A stretch of 64,000 nt of DNA from Ilumatobacteraceae bacterium (GCA_033344875.1 JAWPMO010000001.1:2443595-2507594); one strand, 5' to 3'. Shown: positions 1 through 8,696, counted from the first letter of the stretch. The notes: generated from the sequence alone by a model not told the origin. Made by a program: numbers and translations.

Positions 1-60
1 TCGTTCGGTGCTGCGCTCATGTCGACGCGGTACCCACGCCGCCCCGGCACCAAACGGTGG

Positions 61-717
61 TCAGCCGCGGAAACCCACCTCGGCGTGTGATCCGTCGCAC
101 AGCGGCTTGTTGCCCGAGGCGCCGCAGCGGCAGAGCGTGACCCGGTTGCGCGTCTCGATCGGTCGTCCGTCGGCGCGCTCGATCGGGACACCACCCGTCA
201 CCCACAGCGGGCCGTCGGTGATGACGTCGATCTCGACCGGGAGAACCGGTTCGACCGTCTCGCCCTCGACCTCGTAGGTGAGCGCCCCGGACGGGCACCG
301 TTCGATCATCGCCATCACCTGGCTGCGCACGATCGTGTCGTCGGTCTTGCGTGCCATCTTCCACACGTTCGACGCCTTGTTGCCACAGAAGCCGGCGTGC
401 TCGCAGATCCCTCGGTCATCGTGCACGGTGATGCCCGTACCGGGATACGCCTTGCTGCGCTCGTCGTAGGTGTCGGCCGGTGCGGTCTCGGTGCCGTCGA
501 ACTCGGCTCGGGCGTGGGTGCCGTCGCAGAAGGGCTTGTTGGCCGACTGGCCGCAGCGGCACAGCGCGTACCGGTCCTTCGACTCGATCTCGGTCCCCGT
601 CCGCCACGCGAGCGACTCGCCGTGCTCGGACACGATGATCTCCCGCCGCCGGAGCGGGACATCTCCTGCGACGAGGTACGGACCGTCGGCCGTGATCGTG
701 ATCCGTGGTTCGGCCAT
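61..717 (-). CDS. CDGSH iron-sulfur / DUF1271 ferredoxin-like protein (three-module)
   Basis: A 218-residue cytosolic protein with two CDGSH-type [2Fe-2S] motifs flanking a ferredoxin-like DUF1271 (Fer4_19) segment. The N-terminal CDGSH motif has C53, C55, C64 and H68 (CRCG...KPFCDGTH). The C-terminal one has C196, C198, C207 and H211 (CRCG...KPLCDGSH). The middle segment carries GICEHAGFCG and later ERCPSGAL, consistent with a further cluster. I start at the ATG at 717 (MAEPRITI); the frame stays open upstream but that stretch is arginine-rich and non-conserved. The role is probably electron transfer or Fe-S storage; the partner is unknown. Strong domain call, function inferred. Confidence 0.88.
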   Translation of the reverse strand: MAEPRITITADGPYLVAGDVPLRRREIIVSEHGESLAWRTGTEIESKDRYALCRCGQSANKPFCDGTHARAEFDGTETAPADTYDERSKAYPGTGITVHDDRGICEHAGFCGNKASNVWKMARKTDDTIVRSQVMAMIERCPSGALTYEVEGETVEPVLPVEIDVITDGPLWVTGGVPIERADGRPIETRNRVTLCRCGASGNKPLCDGSHAEVGFRG

Positions 718-812
718 GGTGCGTCCTCCTGCGTGGCGGTCTGACACCCGCAGTCTGCCAGAGCGGCGAAGCGGCGTCGCCTGGCGGTACTCATCGCACC
801 GATCGCTCCGGT

Positions 813-899
813 GATCTCGACGCTGCAGTCGAGCACGACCAGATCGGGATCTGCGAGGTGCTTCTGCAACCATGCGACGTCGACGAGCGTGTCGATCAA
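813..899 (-). pseudogene. N-terminal rhodanese (sulfurtransferase) remnant
   Basis: Immediately behind the alcohol dehydrogenase stop, one frame reads LVDVAWLQKHLADPDLVVLDC. This is the characteristic opening of thiosulfate / 3-mercaptopyruvate sulfurtransferases. Similarity stops after about 29 residues and no catalytic-Cys rhodanese domain follows, because the CDGSH gene occupies the next sequence. It looks like the stub left by a deletion. It overlaps the dehydrogenase stop by 4 bases, the usual spacing of an operon partner. A short coincidental match cannot be excluded. Confidence 0.4.
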
Positions 900-1891
900 C
901 CGGCCTCGTCGATCACGTCGATCAGCACCTTGCCCTCGGAGTGGCCTTCGGCGAGGTAGCGGATCGCGTCGGCGGTCTCGGCCAGTGGGTAGGTGCGGTC
1001 GATCACCGACCGCAGTTGGCCCTGCTCGACCATCCGGGAGAGCGCGGCGAGTTCGTCGGCGGTTTCCTTTGCGGTGAACGTGACGGCCTTCTGGCCGCCG
1101 ATCAGGAACCTGATCTTCGCCCTGATCGAACGGGCGATGGGGCCGAGCAGGCGGTTCTTCTTCGGGCCGCTGACGATCACGAGCACACCGTCGTCGGTCA
1201 GCAGGCGGCGGCAGTCGGCCAACGACCGGTTGCCGACGTTGTCGAGGATCGCGTCGTACGTTCGGCCGGAAGCGGCGGCCTCGGCGACGACGTCGGTCGT
1301 GGTGTAGTCGATCACTCGGTCGGCTCCGAGCGACCGGACGATCTCGACGTTGTGCGTGCCGCACACGGCGGTGACCTCGGCGCCGAGCGCCTTCGCGATC
1401 TGCACGGCGTAGTTACCGACACCGCCACCTGCGCCGTTGATCAGGATCGATCGCCCCGGGCCGGCCTCGGCGTGGTCGCGGAGGCCCTGCAGGGCGGTGA
1501 CGGCGGCGACGGGCATCGCCGCCGCGTCGCCCATCGTCATGCCGGCCGGCAGCGGTGCCAGCGCGGTCTCCTTGCACACGACGTACTCGGCGAACGCACC
1601 GTTGCCGCCACCGAACACCTCGTCGCCCGGAGCGAACCCGGTGATCGACGAGCCGACCGCCTCGACGACACCGGCGAGATCGACACCCCGTCGTGGCTGC
1701 TTCGGCGTGCGGAGGCCGGCCATCAGGCGCAGCAGCCACGGTGTCCCCGTCAGGAAGTGCCAGTCGAGCGGGTTGGTCGCTGCGACGTGGACACGGACGA
1801 GCACCTGGTCGTCGGTCGGCTCAGGCCGCTCGACGTCGCGGAGTTCGAGCTGGTCGGGGCCGCCGTAGCCGCGCTGTTCGATCGCCTTCAT
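896..1891 (-). CDS. NAD(P)-dependent quinone oxidoreductase-like alcohol dehydrogenase
   Basis: A 331-residue medium-chain dehydrogenase/reductase of the zinc-independent quinone oxidoreductase type. The N-terminal GroES-like fold begins MKAIEQRGYGG and carries NPLDWHF. The nucleotide-binding motif GAGGGVGNYAVQIAKALGA lies near residues 150-170, with RVIDYTT and the C-terminal EGKVLIDV typical of the family. No catalytic or structural zinc cysteines are seen. It is divergent from the TetR gene at 2182 across a region holding two operator-like palindromes, so it is the likely target of that regulator. The substrate may be an enone or quinone and is unknown. Confidence 0.87.
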   Translation of the reverse strand: MKAIEQRGYGGPDQLELRDVERPEPTDDQVLVRVHVAATNPLDWHFLTGTPWLLRLMAGLRTPKQPRRGVDLAGVVEAVGSSITGFAPGDEVFGGGNGAFAEYVVCKETALAPLPAGMTMGDAAAMPVAAVTALQGLRDHAEAGPGRSILINGAGGGVGNYAVQIAKALGAEVTAVCGTHNVEIVRSLGADRVIDYTTTDVVAEAAASGRTYDAILDNVGNRSLADCRRLLTDDGVLVIVSGPKKNRLLGPIARSIRAKIRFLIGGQKAVTFTAKETADELAALSRMVEQGQLRSVIDRTYPLAETADAIRYLAEGHSEGKVLIDVIDEAG

Positions 1892-2096
1892 CGCGACCAG
1901 CGTGCCAGCTCGGCACCCGGGTGCGTGTACTGCGCCCTACCGATCGCGGCGACGCTGTTCGACGCGCTCGCGTTGCGACCGCCGGACGCCCGAGCGGCAC
2001 CACGGAACCATGACGCCGCACGGGTCATCCACGGCCGGATGGTCACGAGATGGCGGTCGAGATCGACGACGGGGGCCGACCGGTGGACCAGAGGGT

Positions 2097-2111
2097 ACGT
2101 ACACTGTAAGT
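2097..2111. promoter_or_regulatory. TetR-type operator, box 1 (imperfect)
   Basis: ACGTACACTGTAAGT: 7-bp arms around a central C with one mismatch. It repeats the box at 2133 with centres 36 bp apart. Both lie between the divergent dehydrogenase and TetR genes. Confidence 0.6.
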
Positions 2112-2132
2112 TCTGCATGTCGACCACCATAG

Positions 2133-2147
2133 ACGTACACTGTACGT
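2133..2147. promoter_or_regulatory. TetR-type operator, box 2 (perfect)
   Basis: ACGTACACTGTACGT is a perfect 15-bp palindrome with a central C. It ends one base before a possible GTG start at 2149 and 34 bases before the ATG at 2182. It is the probable autoregulatory site of the TetR repressor. Confidence 0.65.
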
Positions 2148-2181
2148 AGTGCAACCCCTGAGCAACGAGAGCCGACGAGAA

Positions 2182-2826
2182 ATGTCCCAGAACGACCGAA
2201 CCCCGCTGACCCGCGAGCGAATCCTCGCGACCGCGATCGCGATCGCCGACGAGCACGGCGCATCGGGCCTCAGCATGCGCAAGCTCGCCAAGGAACTCGG
2301 CTACGAGGTGATGTCGCTCTACAACCACGTCGCGAACAAGGACGACCTGCTCGACGGGATGGTCGACACCGTCGCCGGCGAGATCGCCCTGCCGGCCGAG
2401 GAGCTGCCGTGGAAACGTGCCGTGCGCCAGATCGCGGTGTCGTGGCACGAGACGCTCGTACGCCACCGCTGGGCCGCCGCGATGTTGCCGCAACGTTGGC
2501 CGGGGCCGAACCGGTGGCGGCACATGGACAACCTGCTCCGGCTCTTGAACACCGCCGACCTGCCCGACGACATCGCCGACCTCGGGTTCCACGCCGTCAC
2601 GATGCACATCCAGGGCTTTACCCAGCAGCAGATCAACTACTCGACGCAGGTCCCCGACGAGGCAGCCATGTTCGAACGGTTCCGAACCGAGGTCTCACCC
2701 GAGGTGTTCCCACACATCGTCGCCCACGTGCAGTACCACCGCGACACCGAGCAGCACCCCGACGAGTTCGGGTTCGTACTCGACCTGATCCTCGACGGAC
2801 TCGAACGAGCTGCGACCCAGGGGTAG
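2182..2826 (+). CDS. TetR/AcrR family transcriptional regulator (TetR_C type)
   Basis: A 214-residue repressor. The N-terminal helix-turn-helix runs from LTRERILATAIAIADEHG to SMRKLAKELGYEVMSLYNHVANKDDLLDGM, followed by an all-helical ligand and dimer domain of the tetracycline-repressor C-terminal type. I chose the ATG at 2182. A GTG at 2149 would add 11 residues but would begin directly against a perfect operator. Two palindromes upstream and a divergent dehydrogenase point to autoregulation and control of that enzyme. The ligand is unknown. Confidence 0.88.
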   Translation: MSQNDRTPLTRERILATAIAIADEHGASGLSMRKLAKELGYEVMSLYNHVANKDDLLDGMVDTVAGEIALPAEELPWKRAVRQIAVSWHETLVRHRWAAAMLPQRWPGPNRWRHMDNLLRLLNTADLPDDIADLGFHAVTMHIQGFTQQQINYSTQVPDEAAMFERFRTEVSPEVFPHIVAHVQYHRDTEQHPDEFGFVLDLILDGLERAATQG

Positions 2827-2836
2827 CCTCCCTCGA

Positions 2837-3934
2837 ATGCCGGATTGGACGCCAGAGACGTGGTTGATCGCTGCCGGACGCACCCGGGTCGCCGGTGATC
2901 CGCTCAACGTTCCCCCGGTGTTCGCGTCCAACTTCTTCCTGCCCCACGAGCGCATCTACAGCCGCTCGGAGGGCACCGCCACCACCGACGCACTCGAGGA
3001 GCTGCTCGGTGGGTTGGAGGGCGGCCGGGCGCTCGCGTTCGGGTCGGGGATGGCGGCCGTCGCCGCCGTGTTCCACCGACTCCCGGTCGGCTCGCGCATC
3101 GCCGTGCCAGAGGACCCCTACCACGGCGTGGCCGGCATCGTCGCCGAGGGCGAGGCGCAGGGCCGGTGGACGGTCGACCGACTCGACCAGGCCGACACCG
3201 CCACGTGGATCGACGCGCTCCAGGTCTGCGATCTCGTGTGGTTGGAGTCGCCGGAGAACCCGCTGATCACCGTCGCCGACCTGCCGGCGATCTGCGGCGC
3301 TCCGCGGCCCGCGACCACGCTCGTCGGCGTCGACTCCACGTTCGCCACGCCGCTCACCCAGCAGCCGCTCGACTACGGCGCCGACGTGGTCATGCACTCG
3401 GCGACCAAGTTCATCGGCGGCCACTCCGACCTGCTCGCCGGCGCACTCATGGTGCGCCGCGACGACCTGTACGACGAGTTCCACCAGCGACGCCTGCTGT
3501 ACGGGGCGACGATCGGCGCCATGGAGGCGTTCCTCACGATCCGCGGTGCCCGCACCCTCGGGCTCCGGATGGACAAGGCGCAGGCCAACGCGATGGAGTT
3601 GGCGCAGCGGCTCGAATCCCATCCGGCGATCACACGGGTGCGCTACCCCGGGCTCCCGAGCCACGACACACACGAGGCGGCCAAGCGGTTCATGACCGGG
3701 TTCGGCGCGATGCTCTCGTTCGAGACCGACGGCGACGCCGCCCGCTGCGACGTGATGCTCGGCCGACTCGAACTCGTCAACCACGCCACGAGCCTCGGCG
3801 GGGTCGAGACCACGGTCGAACGACGCGCATCGATCCCCGGTCAGGAGCGGATCCCGCCGACGCTTGTTCGGATGTCGGTCGGCTGCGAGCACGTCGACGA
3901 CCTCTGGTCCGACCTCACCAACGCCCTCACCTGA
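2837..3934 (+). CDS. Cys/Met metabolism PLP-dependent enzyme (cystathionine gamma-synthase-like)
   Basis: A 365-residue fold-type I PLP enzyme of the trans-sulfuration family. Visible are YSRSEGTATTDALE, the PLP phosphate-binding loop FGSGMAAV, D of VGVDSTFATP, and the Schiff-base lysine in VMHSATKFIGGHSD. The C-terminal LVNHATSLGG and RMSVGCEH are typical of cystathionine gamma-synthase and lyase. It starts 10 bases after the TetR stop. The family does not let me separate synthase, lyase or methionine gamma-lyase activity from sequence alone. A palindromic repeat follows the gene. Confidence 0.85.
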   Translation: MPDWTPETWLIAAGRTRVAGDPLNVPPVFASNFFLPHERIYSRSEGTATTDALEELLGGLEGGRALAFGSGMAAVAAVFHRLPVGSRIAVPEDPYHGVAGIVAEGEAQGRWTVDRLDQADTATWIDALQVCDLVWLESPENPLITVADLPAICGAPRPATTLVGVDSTFATPLTQQPLDYGADVVMHSATKFIGGHSDLLAGALMVRRDDLYDEFHQRRLLYGATIGAMEAFLTIRGARTLGLRMDKAQANAMELAQRLESHPAITRVRYPGLPSHDTHEAAKRFMTGFGAMLSFETDGDAARCDVMLGRLELVNHATSLGGVETTVERRASIPGQERIPPTLVRMSVGCEHVDDLWSDLTNALT

Positions 3935-3945
3935 TCACGAGTTGG

Positions 3946-3976
3946 ATCACGAGTTGTGCCAGGCACAACGCGTGAT
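3946..3976. repeat. 31-bp palindromic repeat, copy 1 (terminator-like)
   Basis: ATCACGAGTTGTGCC, a central A, then GGCACAACGCGTGAT. These are 15-bp arms with one mismatch. A partial extra half-copy sits just before it at 3933. It lies between converging genes, where it could act as a bidirectional terminator. The same core recurs at 4504 and 14406. Confidence 0.7.
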
Positions 3977-3991
3977 CAGGCGACTCGGCCG

Positions 3992-4489
3992 TCAGTCGTC
4001 GAACAGCGACGGCGGGAAGCCGCCCTTGCTGAGCGGGCTCCACCGGGTCGGCGTGATCAAGATGATGCACTTGCCCTGATCGACCATCGCCTGTCGGTAC
4101 TCGTCCCAATCGGGGTGCTCGCCGGAGATGCTGCGGAAGTACTCGACGAACGCGTCGGAGGCCTCGGGCATGTCGAGCACCTCGGCGTCGCCGTCGATCT
4201 GCACCCACGCGTCGTCGAACGCTTCCCCCATCACGGCGACCGACACGTGCGGGTTGCGGCGGGCGTTCTTCGCCTTGGCGCGCTGCGGGTAGGTGGCGAT
4301 CGCGAGGCGACCGTCGGCGATCATGCCACCCGACACCAGGCTCATCTGCGGGCGCCCGTCGGACCGGGTCGTGGCCAACACCCACCGGTGACGCCCGGTG
4401 AGGTGCTCGGCGAGCTCGGCGCGTTCGAGTTCGACGTCGCTCGCCCGGTACTGCGCACGTCGGTCGTCGGCCGGGATCTTCTTCACCAT
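3992..4489 (-). CDS. PPOX-class F420/flavin-dependent oxidoreductase family protein
   Basis: A 165-residue split-barrel protein of the pyridoxamine 5'-phosphate oxidase superfamily. The conserved stretch WVLATTRSDGRPQMSLVSGG is followed by LAIATYPQRAKAKNARRNPHVSVAV, as in actinobacterial PPOX proteins that bind F420 or FMN. Its end is separated from the preceding plus-strand gene by a palindromic repeat. The substrate is unknown. Family confidence is high, cofactor uncertain. Confidence 0.83.
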   Translation of the reverse strand: MVKKIPADDRRAQYRASDVELERAELAEHLTGRHRWVLATTRSDGRPQMSLVSGGMIADGRLAIATYPQRAKAKNARRNPHVSVAVMGEAFDDAWVQIDGDAEVLDMPEASDAFVEYFRSISGEHPDWDEYRQAMVDQGKCIILITPTRWSPLSKGGFPPSLFDD

Positions 4490-4503
4490 GCCCCGATCCT
4501 CCC

Positions 4504-4534
4504 ATCACGAGTTGTGCCTGGCACAACTCGTGAT
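4504..4534. repeat. 31-bp palindromic repeat, copy 2 (perfect)
   Basis: ATCACGAGTTGTGCC, a central T, then GGCACAACTCGTGAT: perfect 15-bp arms. It lies between two minus-strand genes, and its left end touches the stop codon region of the molybdoenzyme gene reading away from 4489. It is probably a transcription terminator or REP-like element. Confidence 0.75.
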
Positions 4535-6810
4535 CAGGTGGGGTGGATGGCTCGCCAGACGCGCTCGGCGGTGGCGGGCATGTCGATGTGGCGGACGCCG
4601 AGGTGGGCGACCGCGTCGATCACCGCGTTCTGCACGGCGGGCGTGGCCCCGATCGTGCCCGACTCGCCGATGCCCTTGGCGCCGATCGGGTTGCGAGGCG
4701 TCGGGGTCTCCTGCTCGATCCGTTCGAACGACGGCAGCTCGGCCGCCGACACCAGGCCGTAGTCGGCGAAGTTGGCGGTGTTCGGGTTGCCGTCCTCGTC
4801 GTAGATGAACTCCTCCATCAACGCCTGCGCGATGCCCGACGCGATGCCGCCGTGGGCCTGACCGTCGACGAGCAGCGGGTTGACCAACGTGCCAGCGTCG
4901 TCGCACGCGACGTGGCGGAGCACGGTGACCTCGCCCGTGTCGCGGTCGACCTCGACCACCGACAGGTGCACACCGAACGGGAACGTCGCCCCCGGCGGTT
5001 GGAAGTCGATCTCGGCGCGGAGCGGCTCACCGCCGTCCTGCTGCACGAACTTGGCGATGTCGACCCACGTCTTGCTCAGCGCCGGTGTACCGGCCACGGA
5101 GAACTGGCCGTTGTCGACATCGAGCACGACGTCGTCGGGATTCGCCTCGAGCAACTCGGCCGCGATCTCCTTCGCTCGCGCGACCGCGGCTTCGCTCGCC
5201 TCCCAGATCGCGCTGCCGCCGATCTGGAGCGACTTCGAGCCGCCGGTCCCGCCACCGCGCTTGACCTCGTCGGTGTCGCCGTGGCGGACCACGATGCGGT
5301 CCATCGGGATGCCGGTGATGTCGCTGGCGATCTGAGCGAACGCTGTGTGGTGGCCCTGTCCGTGCGACGACGAACCCGTCAGCACGACGACCGAGCCGTC
5401 GGGCTGGAGCTCGAAGCTGCCGAACTCGCCGTTGACGATCGGGTTCGCGATCTCGACGTACGCCGACCAACCGAGGCCGAGCAGCCGTTGCTCGGCGGGG
5501 TCGTTGCGGCGACGCTGCTGCTCGGTTCGCAACCCGGCGTAGTCGACGGCGGCGAGCACCTTCTCCAACGCCTGCTCGTACTCGCCGGTGTCCATCTCCG
5601 TGCCGACGGCGGTCGTGAACGGGAACTGCTCGGGACGGATGAAGTTCCTGCGGCGCACCTCGGCGGGATCCATGCCGATCTCGGCGGCGAACACCTCGAC
5701 CATGCGCTCGATCGCGGCCGCGGCCTCCGGCCGGCCCGCGCCGCGGTAGGCACCCATCGGCACGGTGTTGGTCATGACCGACGTGAACGAGAAATCGATC
5801 TTGGGGATGTCGTAGACACCCGACACCATTCGGGCCGTGATGAACGGCAGCACGGCGCCGACGTTCGGATACGCGCCGCCGTCCTGGAGGCTGTGGACCC
5901 GGTAGGCCTGCACGTTGCCGTCGCGGTCGCCGCCGATCGTCGCCGTGAACACGCACCCGCGCCCGTGGACGAGACCGAGCATGCTCTCGGATCGGGTCTC
6001 GACCCAGCGGACCGGACGGTCGATCTCGCGGGCGACGAGCGCGACCACGATGTCCTCGGGATAGCCGCCGTTCTTGGCGCCGAACCCGCCGCCGACGTCG
6101 GGGCAGATCACACGGACCTGCGCTGGATCGACTCCGGTCGCCGCGGCGAGCGTGTCGCGGGTGCCGTGCGCCCCCTGGGTCGACGACCACTGCGTGAGCC
6201 GCTGCCCGCCCTCGTCGGTCGTGTCCCAACGGGCGACCGTGGCTCGCACCTCGAGCGGGCACGGCGCAATGCGCTGGTTGTTGAACGTCAGGTCGACCGT
6301 GACCTCGCACCCGTCGAAGAAGTCGTCGCCCGCCTGCGACGGTCCGGCGAACACGACGTTCGTGCCGGCGTCGGGGAACAGCAGCGTCTCGTCCTTCACC
6401 GAGTCGGCCGCGGTGACCACCGCGGTCAACGGCTCGTAATCGACGTAGACCAAGTCGACGGCGTCGGCGCCGGCCGCGGCGGTGTCGGAGATCACGACCG
6501 CGATCGGCTCGCCGACGTACCGGACCCGATCGGTCGCCAGGAGCGTGCGCAACATCGACTGGTTGAGCATCGGCATCGACGGCGGCTCGGCGGGCAGTTC
6601 CAGGTCGGCGGCCGTGTAGATCCCGATGACACCGGGGATCTCGAGCGCATCGCTCGTGTCGATGCCCGTGATCTCGGCGTGCGCCATCGCCGACCGGACG
6701 AACGTGGCGTGGACGGCGTCGGCCGGCGCGAGGTCGTCGACGTACTTGCCACCGACGGTCAACAGGTCGGGATCTTCGACCCGGACGACCCGGGTTCCGA
6801 GCAGACTCAT
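4534..6810 (-). CDS. Molybdopterin-binding xanthine dehydrogenase / CO dehydrogenase-like large subunit (form II type)
   Basis: A 758-residue large subunit of the molybdenum hydroxylase family. It opens LLGTRVVRVEDPDLLTVGG (aldehyde oxidase/xanthine dehydrogenase a/b hammerhead). It carries GGGFGAKNG and, near residues 351-359, AYRGAGR. That active-site loop marks form II CoxL-like proteins; form I CO dehydrogenase has AYxCSFR. The C-terminus has GAKGIGESGTIGATPAVQNAV, a family signature. A GGAAGGA ribosome site precedes the ATG. No medium (FAD) or small (2Fe-2S) subunit gene is adjacent, which is unusual. CO oxidation is therefore not implied. Confidence 0.85.
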   Translation of the reverse strand: MSLLGTRVVRVEDPDLLTVGGKYVDDLAPADAVHATFVRSAMAHAEITGIDTSDALEIPGVIGIYTAADLELPAEPPSMPMLNQSMLRTLLATDRVRYVGEPIAVVISDTAAAGADAVDLVYVDYEPLTAVVTAADSVKDETLLFPDAGTNVVFAGPSQAGDDFFDGCEVTVDLTFNNQRIAPCPLEVRATVARWDTTDEGGQRLTQWSSTQGAHGTRDTLAAATGVDPAQVRVICPDVGGGFGAKNGGYPEDIVVALVAREIDRPVRWVETRSESMLGLVHGRGCVFTATIGGDRDGNVQAYRVHSLQDGGAYPNVGAVLPFITARMVSGVYDIPKIDFSFTSVMTNTVPMGAYRGAGRPEAAAAIERMVEVFAAEIGMDPAEVRRRNFIRPEQFPFTTAVGTEMDTGEYEQALEKVLAAVDYAGLRTEQQRRRNDPAEQRLLGLGWSAYVEIANPIVNGEFGSFELQPDGSVVVLTGSSSHGQGHHTAFAQIASDITGIPMDRIVVRHGDTDEVKRGGGTGGSKSLQIGGSAIWEASEAAVARAKEIAAELLEANPDDVVLDVDNGQFSVAGTPALSKTWVDIAKFVQQDGGEPLRAEIDFQPPGATFPFGVHLSVVEVDRDTGEVTVLRHVACDDAGTLVNPLLVDGQAHGGIASGIAQALMEEFIYDEDGNPNTANFADYGLVSAAELPSFERIEQETPTPRNPIGAKGIGESGTIGATPAVQNAVIDAVAHLGVRHIDMPATAERVWRAIHPT

Positions 6811-6885
6811 GGGTATTCCTTCCCGCCGAGGTCCGACCGGACCGCGGCGACGCCATCATGGCAGCCCGACGTCATCGGCCCAGCG

Positions 6886-7338
6886 TCAGGTGCCGGTCTC
6901 GAAGTACCCGATGATCCAGGCGTCGTCGATACCCGTGGCCTCGGCACAGCTCTGCGCTCTGGCGAGTTCGGCGTCGGAGAGGAACCACGGAACCAGACTG
7001 TCGACGGGATGCCCTTCCGCCGTGCCGGACAGTACGTCACCCACCGATACCGAACTCCCGAGCCGGTGGACGACGGACGACGTCGCCGCATCCCACGTCG
7101 AGCCGTGGGAGAACACGGCGAGGCCGACGCCTGAGCCAGTGTCGATGTACAGACACCCGTCTTCGAGCACCAGCACTCCGTCGAGCGGCCCGCTCGCGTA
7201 TCCCTCTTGTTCGACGACGACGATCATCGGACCCGTCGGCGCAGCCACTGACTCCTCGACGGCCGAACTCGCCGACTCCTCATCGCCGCACGCTCCCACC
7301 ACGAGCACTGCAACACCCAGGAGTGCTCGCACCCGCAT
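6886..7338 (-). CDS. Small predicted lipoprotein, function unknown
   Basis: 150 residues beginning MRVRALLGVAVLVVGACGDE: a short charged n-region, a hydrophobic core and a lipobox-like VVGAC, so probably a membrane-anchored lipoprotein. The mature part has a paired cysteine (EDGCLY...QSCAEA) and no domain I recognise. It is divergent from the O-acetylhomoserine sulfhydrylase gene. Coding potential is supported by the signal sequence and an intact frame. Confidence 0.65.
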   Translation of the reverse strand: MRVRALLGVAVLVVGACGDEESASSAVEESVAAPTGPMIVVVEQEGYASGPLDGVLVLEDGCLYIDTGSGVGLAVFSHGSTWDAATSSVVHRLGSSVSVGDVLSGTAEGHPVDSLVPWFLSDAELARAQSCAEATGIDDAWIIGYFETGT

Positions 7339-7403
7339 GACCGGAGCGTAGATGACGCCGGTGGCCGCCGGCCCGGCACCCGCCGATCGATAGTGTCGCC
7401 GAC

Positions 7404-8696
7404 ATGGTGGAGCCCGACTTCCTGCGTTTCGATTCGCTCAGCCTGCACGCCGGGCAACGGCCCGATCCGACGACGGGCGCCCGGGCGGTGCCGATCTACT
7501 TCACGACGTCGTACTCGTTCCCCGACACCGACGAAGCCGCAGCGCTGTTCAACCTGGAGGCGCCCGGTCACATCTACAGCCGGATCTCCAACCCGACCGT
7601 CGCCGTGTTCGAGGAGCGCGTTGCGGCACTCGAAGGTGGTGTGGGCGCGGTCGCCACCGCGAGCGGCACGGCCGCACTCCACCTGGCGGTGGCGTCGCTG
7701 CTGAGCGCCGGCGACCACATCGTGGCGTCGAAGAACCTGTACGGCGGGTCGTACAACATGATGAACCTGACGCTCCCCCGCTTCGGGATCACGACCACGT
7801 TCGTCGACCCGCGCGACCCACAGGCGTTCGCCGACGCCATCCAGCCGAACACGAAGCTGTGCTACGGCGAGACGTTGGGCAACCCCGGCATCGAGGTGAT
7901 GGACGTCCGAGCCGTCGCCGACGTGGCGCACGCTCACGGGCTGCCGCTGATGGTCGACTCCACGTTCTCCACGCCGTACCTGTTGCGCCCGATCGAGCAC
8001 GGTGCCGACATCGTGATGCACTCGGCCACCAAATTCCTCGGCGGGCACGGCACCGCGCTCGGTGGGGTGCTCGTCGACGGCGGACGTTTCGACTGGGCCG
8101 CGAGCGACAAGTTCCCGACGATGACCGAGCCGTACGCCGGGTACCACGGGATCGTGTTCGCCGAGGAGTTCGGACCGGCCGCACTCGGCATGCGCGCCCG
8201 CGCCGAGGGGTTGCGCGACTTCGGTGCCTGCATGAGCCCGCACAACGCGTTCGCGCTGCTGCAGGGCATCGAGACGTTGTCGCTGCGGATGGCGCGCCAC
8301 GTCGAGAACACCGACCGGGTGCTGGAGATGCTGGCCGCCAACGACGCGGTGACGTGGGTCAAGCATCCGCGTGTGCCCGACCACCCCGACCACGAACTCG
8401 CGCAGCGGCTCTACCCGAAGGGAGCGGGCGCGATCTTGAGCTTCGGGGTGAACGGCGGCCGCGCTGCGGGCCGGAAGTTCATCGAGGCGGTGCAGCTCGC
8501 GTCGCACCTCGCCAACGTCGGTGACGCCAAGACGCTGGTGATCCACCCGGGGTCGACCACCCACGGCCAGATGTCAGCGAGCGAACTGGACGCGGTCGGC
8601 ATCAGCGAGGATCTCGTGCGGTTGTCGGTCGGGCTGGAGGACGCCGACGACATCGTGGATGATCTGGCGCGGGCGCTGAAGGCGAGCCAGCGGTGA
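7404..8696 (+). CDS. metY: O-acetylhomoserine (thiol)-lyase-like PLP enzyme
   Basis: 430 residues, the usual length of O-acetylhomoserine sulfhydrylase, which makes homocysteine from O-acetylhomoserine and sulfide. Visible are SLHAGQRPDPTTGARAVPIY near the N-terminus, YSRISNPT, the PLP loop TASGTAALH, D-S-T in LMVDSTFSTPYL, the lysine in VMHSATKFLGGHG, and the C-terminal VIHPGSTTHGQ with LVRLSVGLED. The long DWAASDKFPTMTEP insertion is typical of MetY rather than MetB. A 4-base GTGA overlap with the hydrolase gene at 8693 implies co-transcription. No riboswitch is evident in the short leader. Confidence 0.87.
   Translation: MVEPDFLRFDSLSLHAGQRPDPTTGARAVPIYFTTSYSFPDTDEAAALFNLEAPGHIYSRISNPTVAVFEERVAALEGGVGAVATASGTAALHLAVASLLSAGDHIVASKNLYGGSYNMMNLTLPRFGITTTFVDPRDPQAFADAIQPNTKLCYGETLGNPGIEVMDVRAVADVAHAHGLPLMVDSTFSTPYLLRPIEHGADIVMHSATKFLGGHGTALGGVLVDGGRFDWAASDKFPTMTEPYAGYHGIVFAEEFGPAALGMRARAEGLRDFGACMSPHNAFALLQGIETLSLRMARHVENTDRVLEMLAANDAVTWVKHPRVPDHPDHELAQRLYPKGAGAILSFGVNGGRAAGRKFIEAVQLASHLANVGDAKTLVIHPGSTTHGQMSASELDAVGISEDLVRLSVGLEDADDIVDDLARALKASQR

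Noticed and set aside
4543-7134. 863-codon plus-strand frame opposite the molybdoenzyme gene
   Set aside because: It mirrors the codon bias of the real minus-strand gene; low-complexity Arg/Asp/Val composition.
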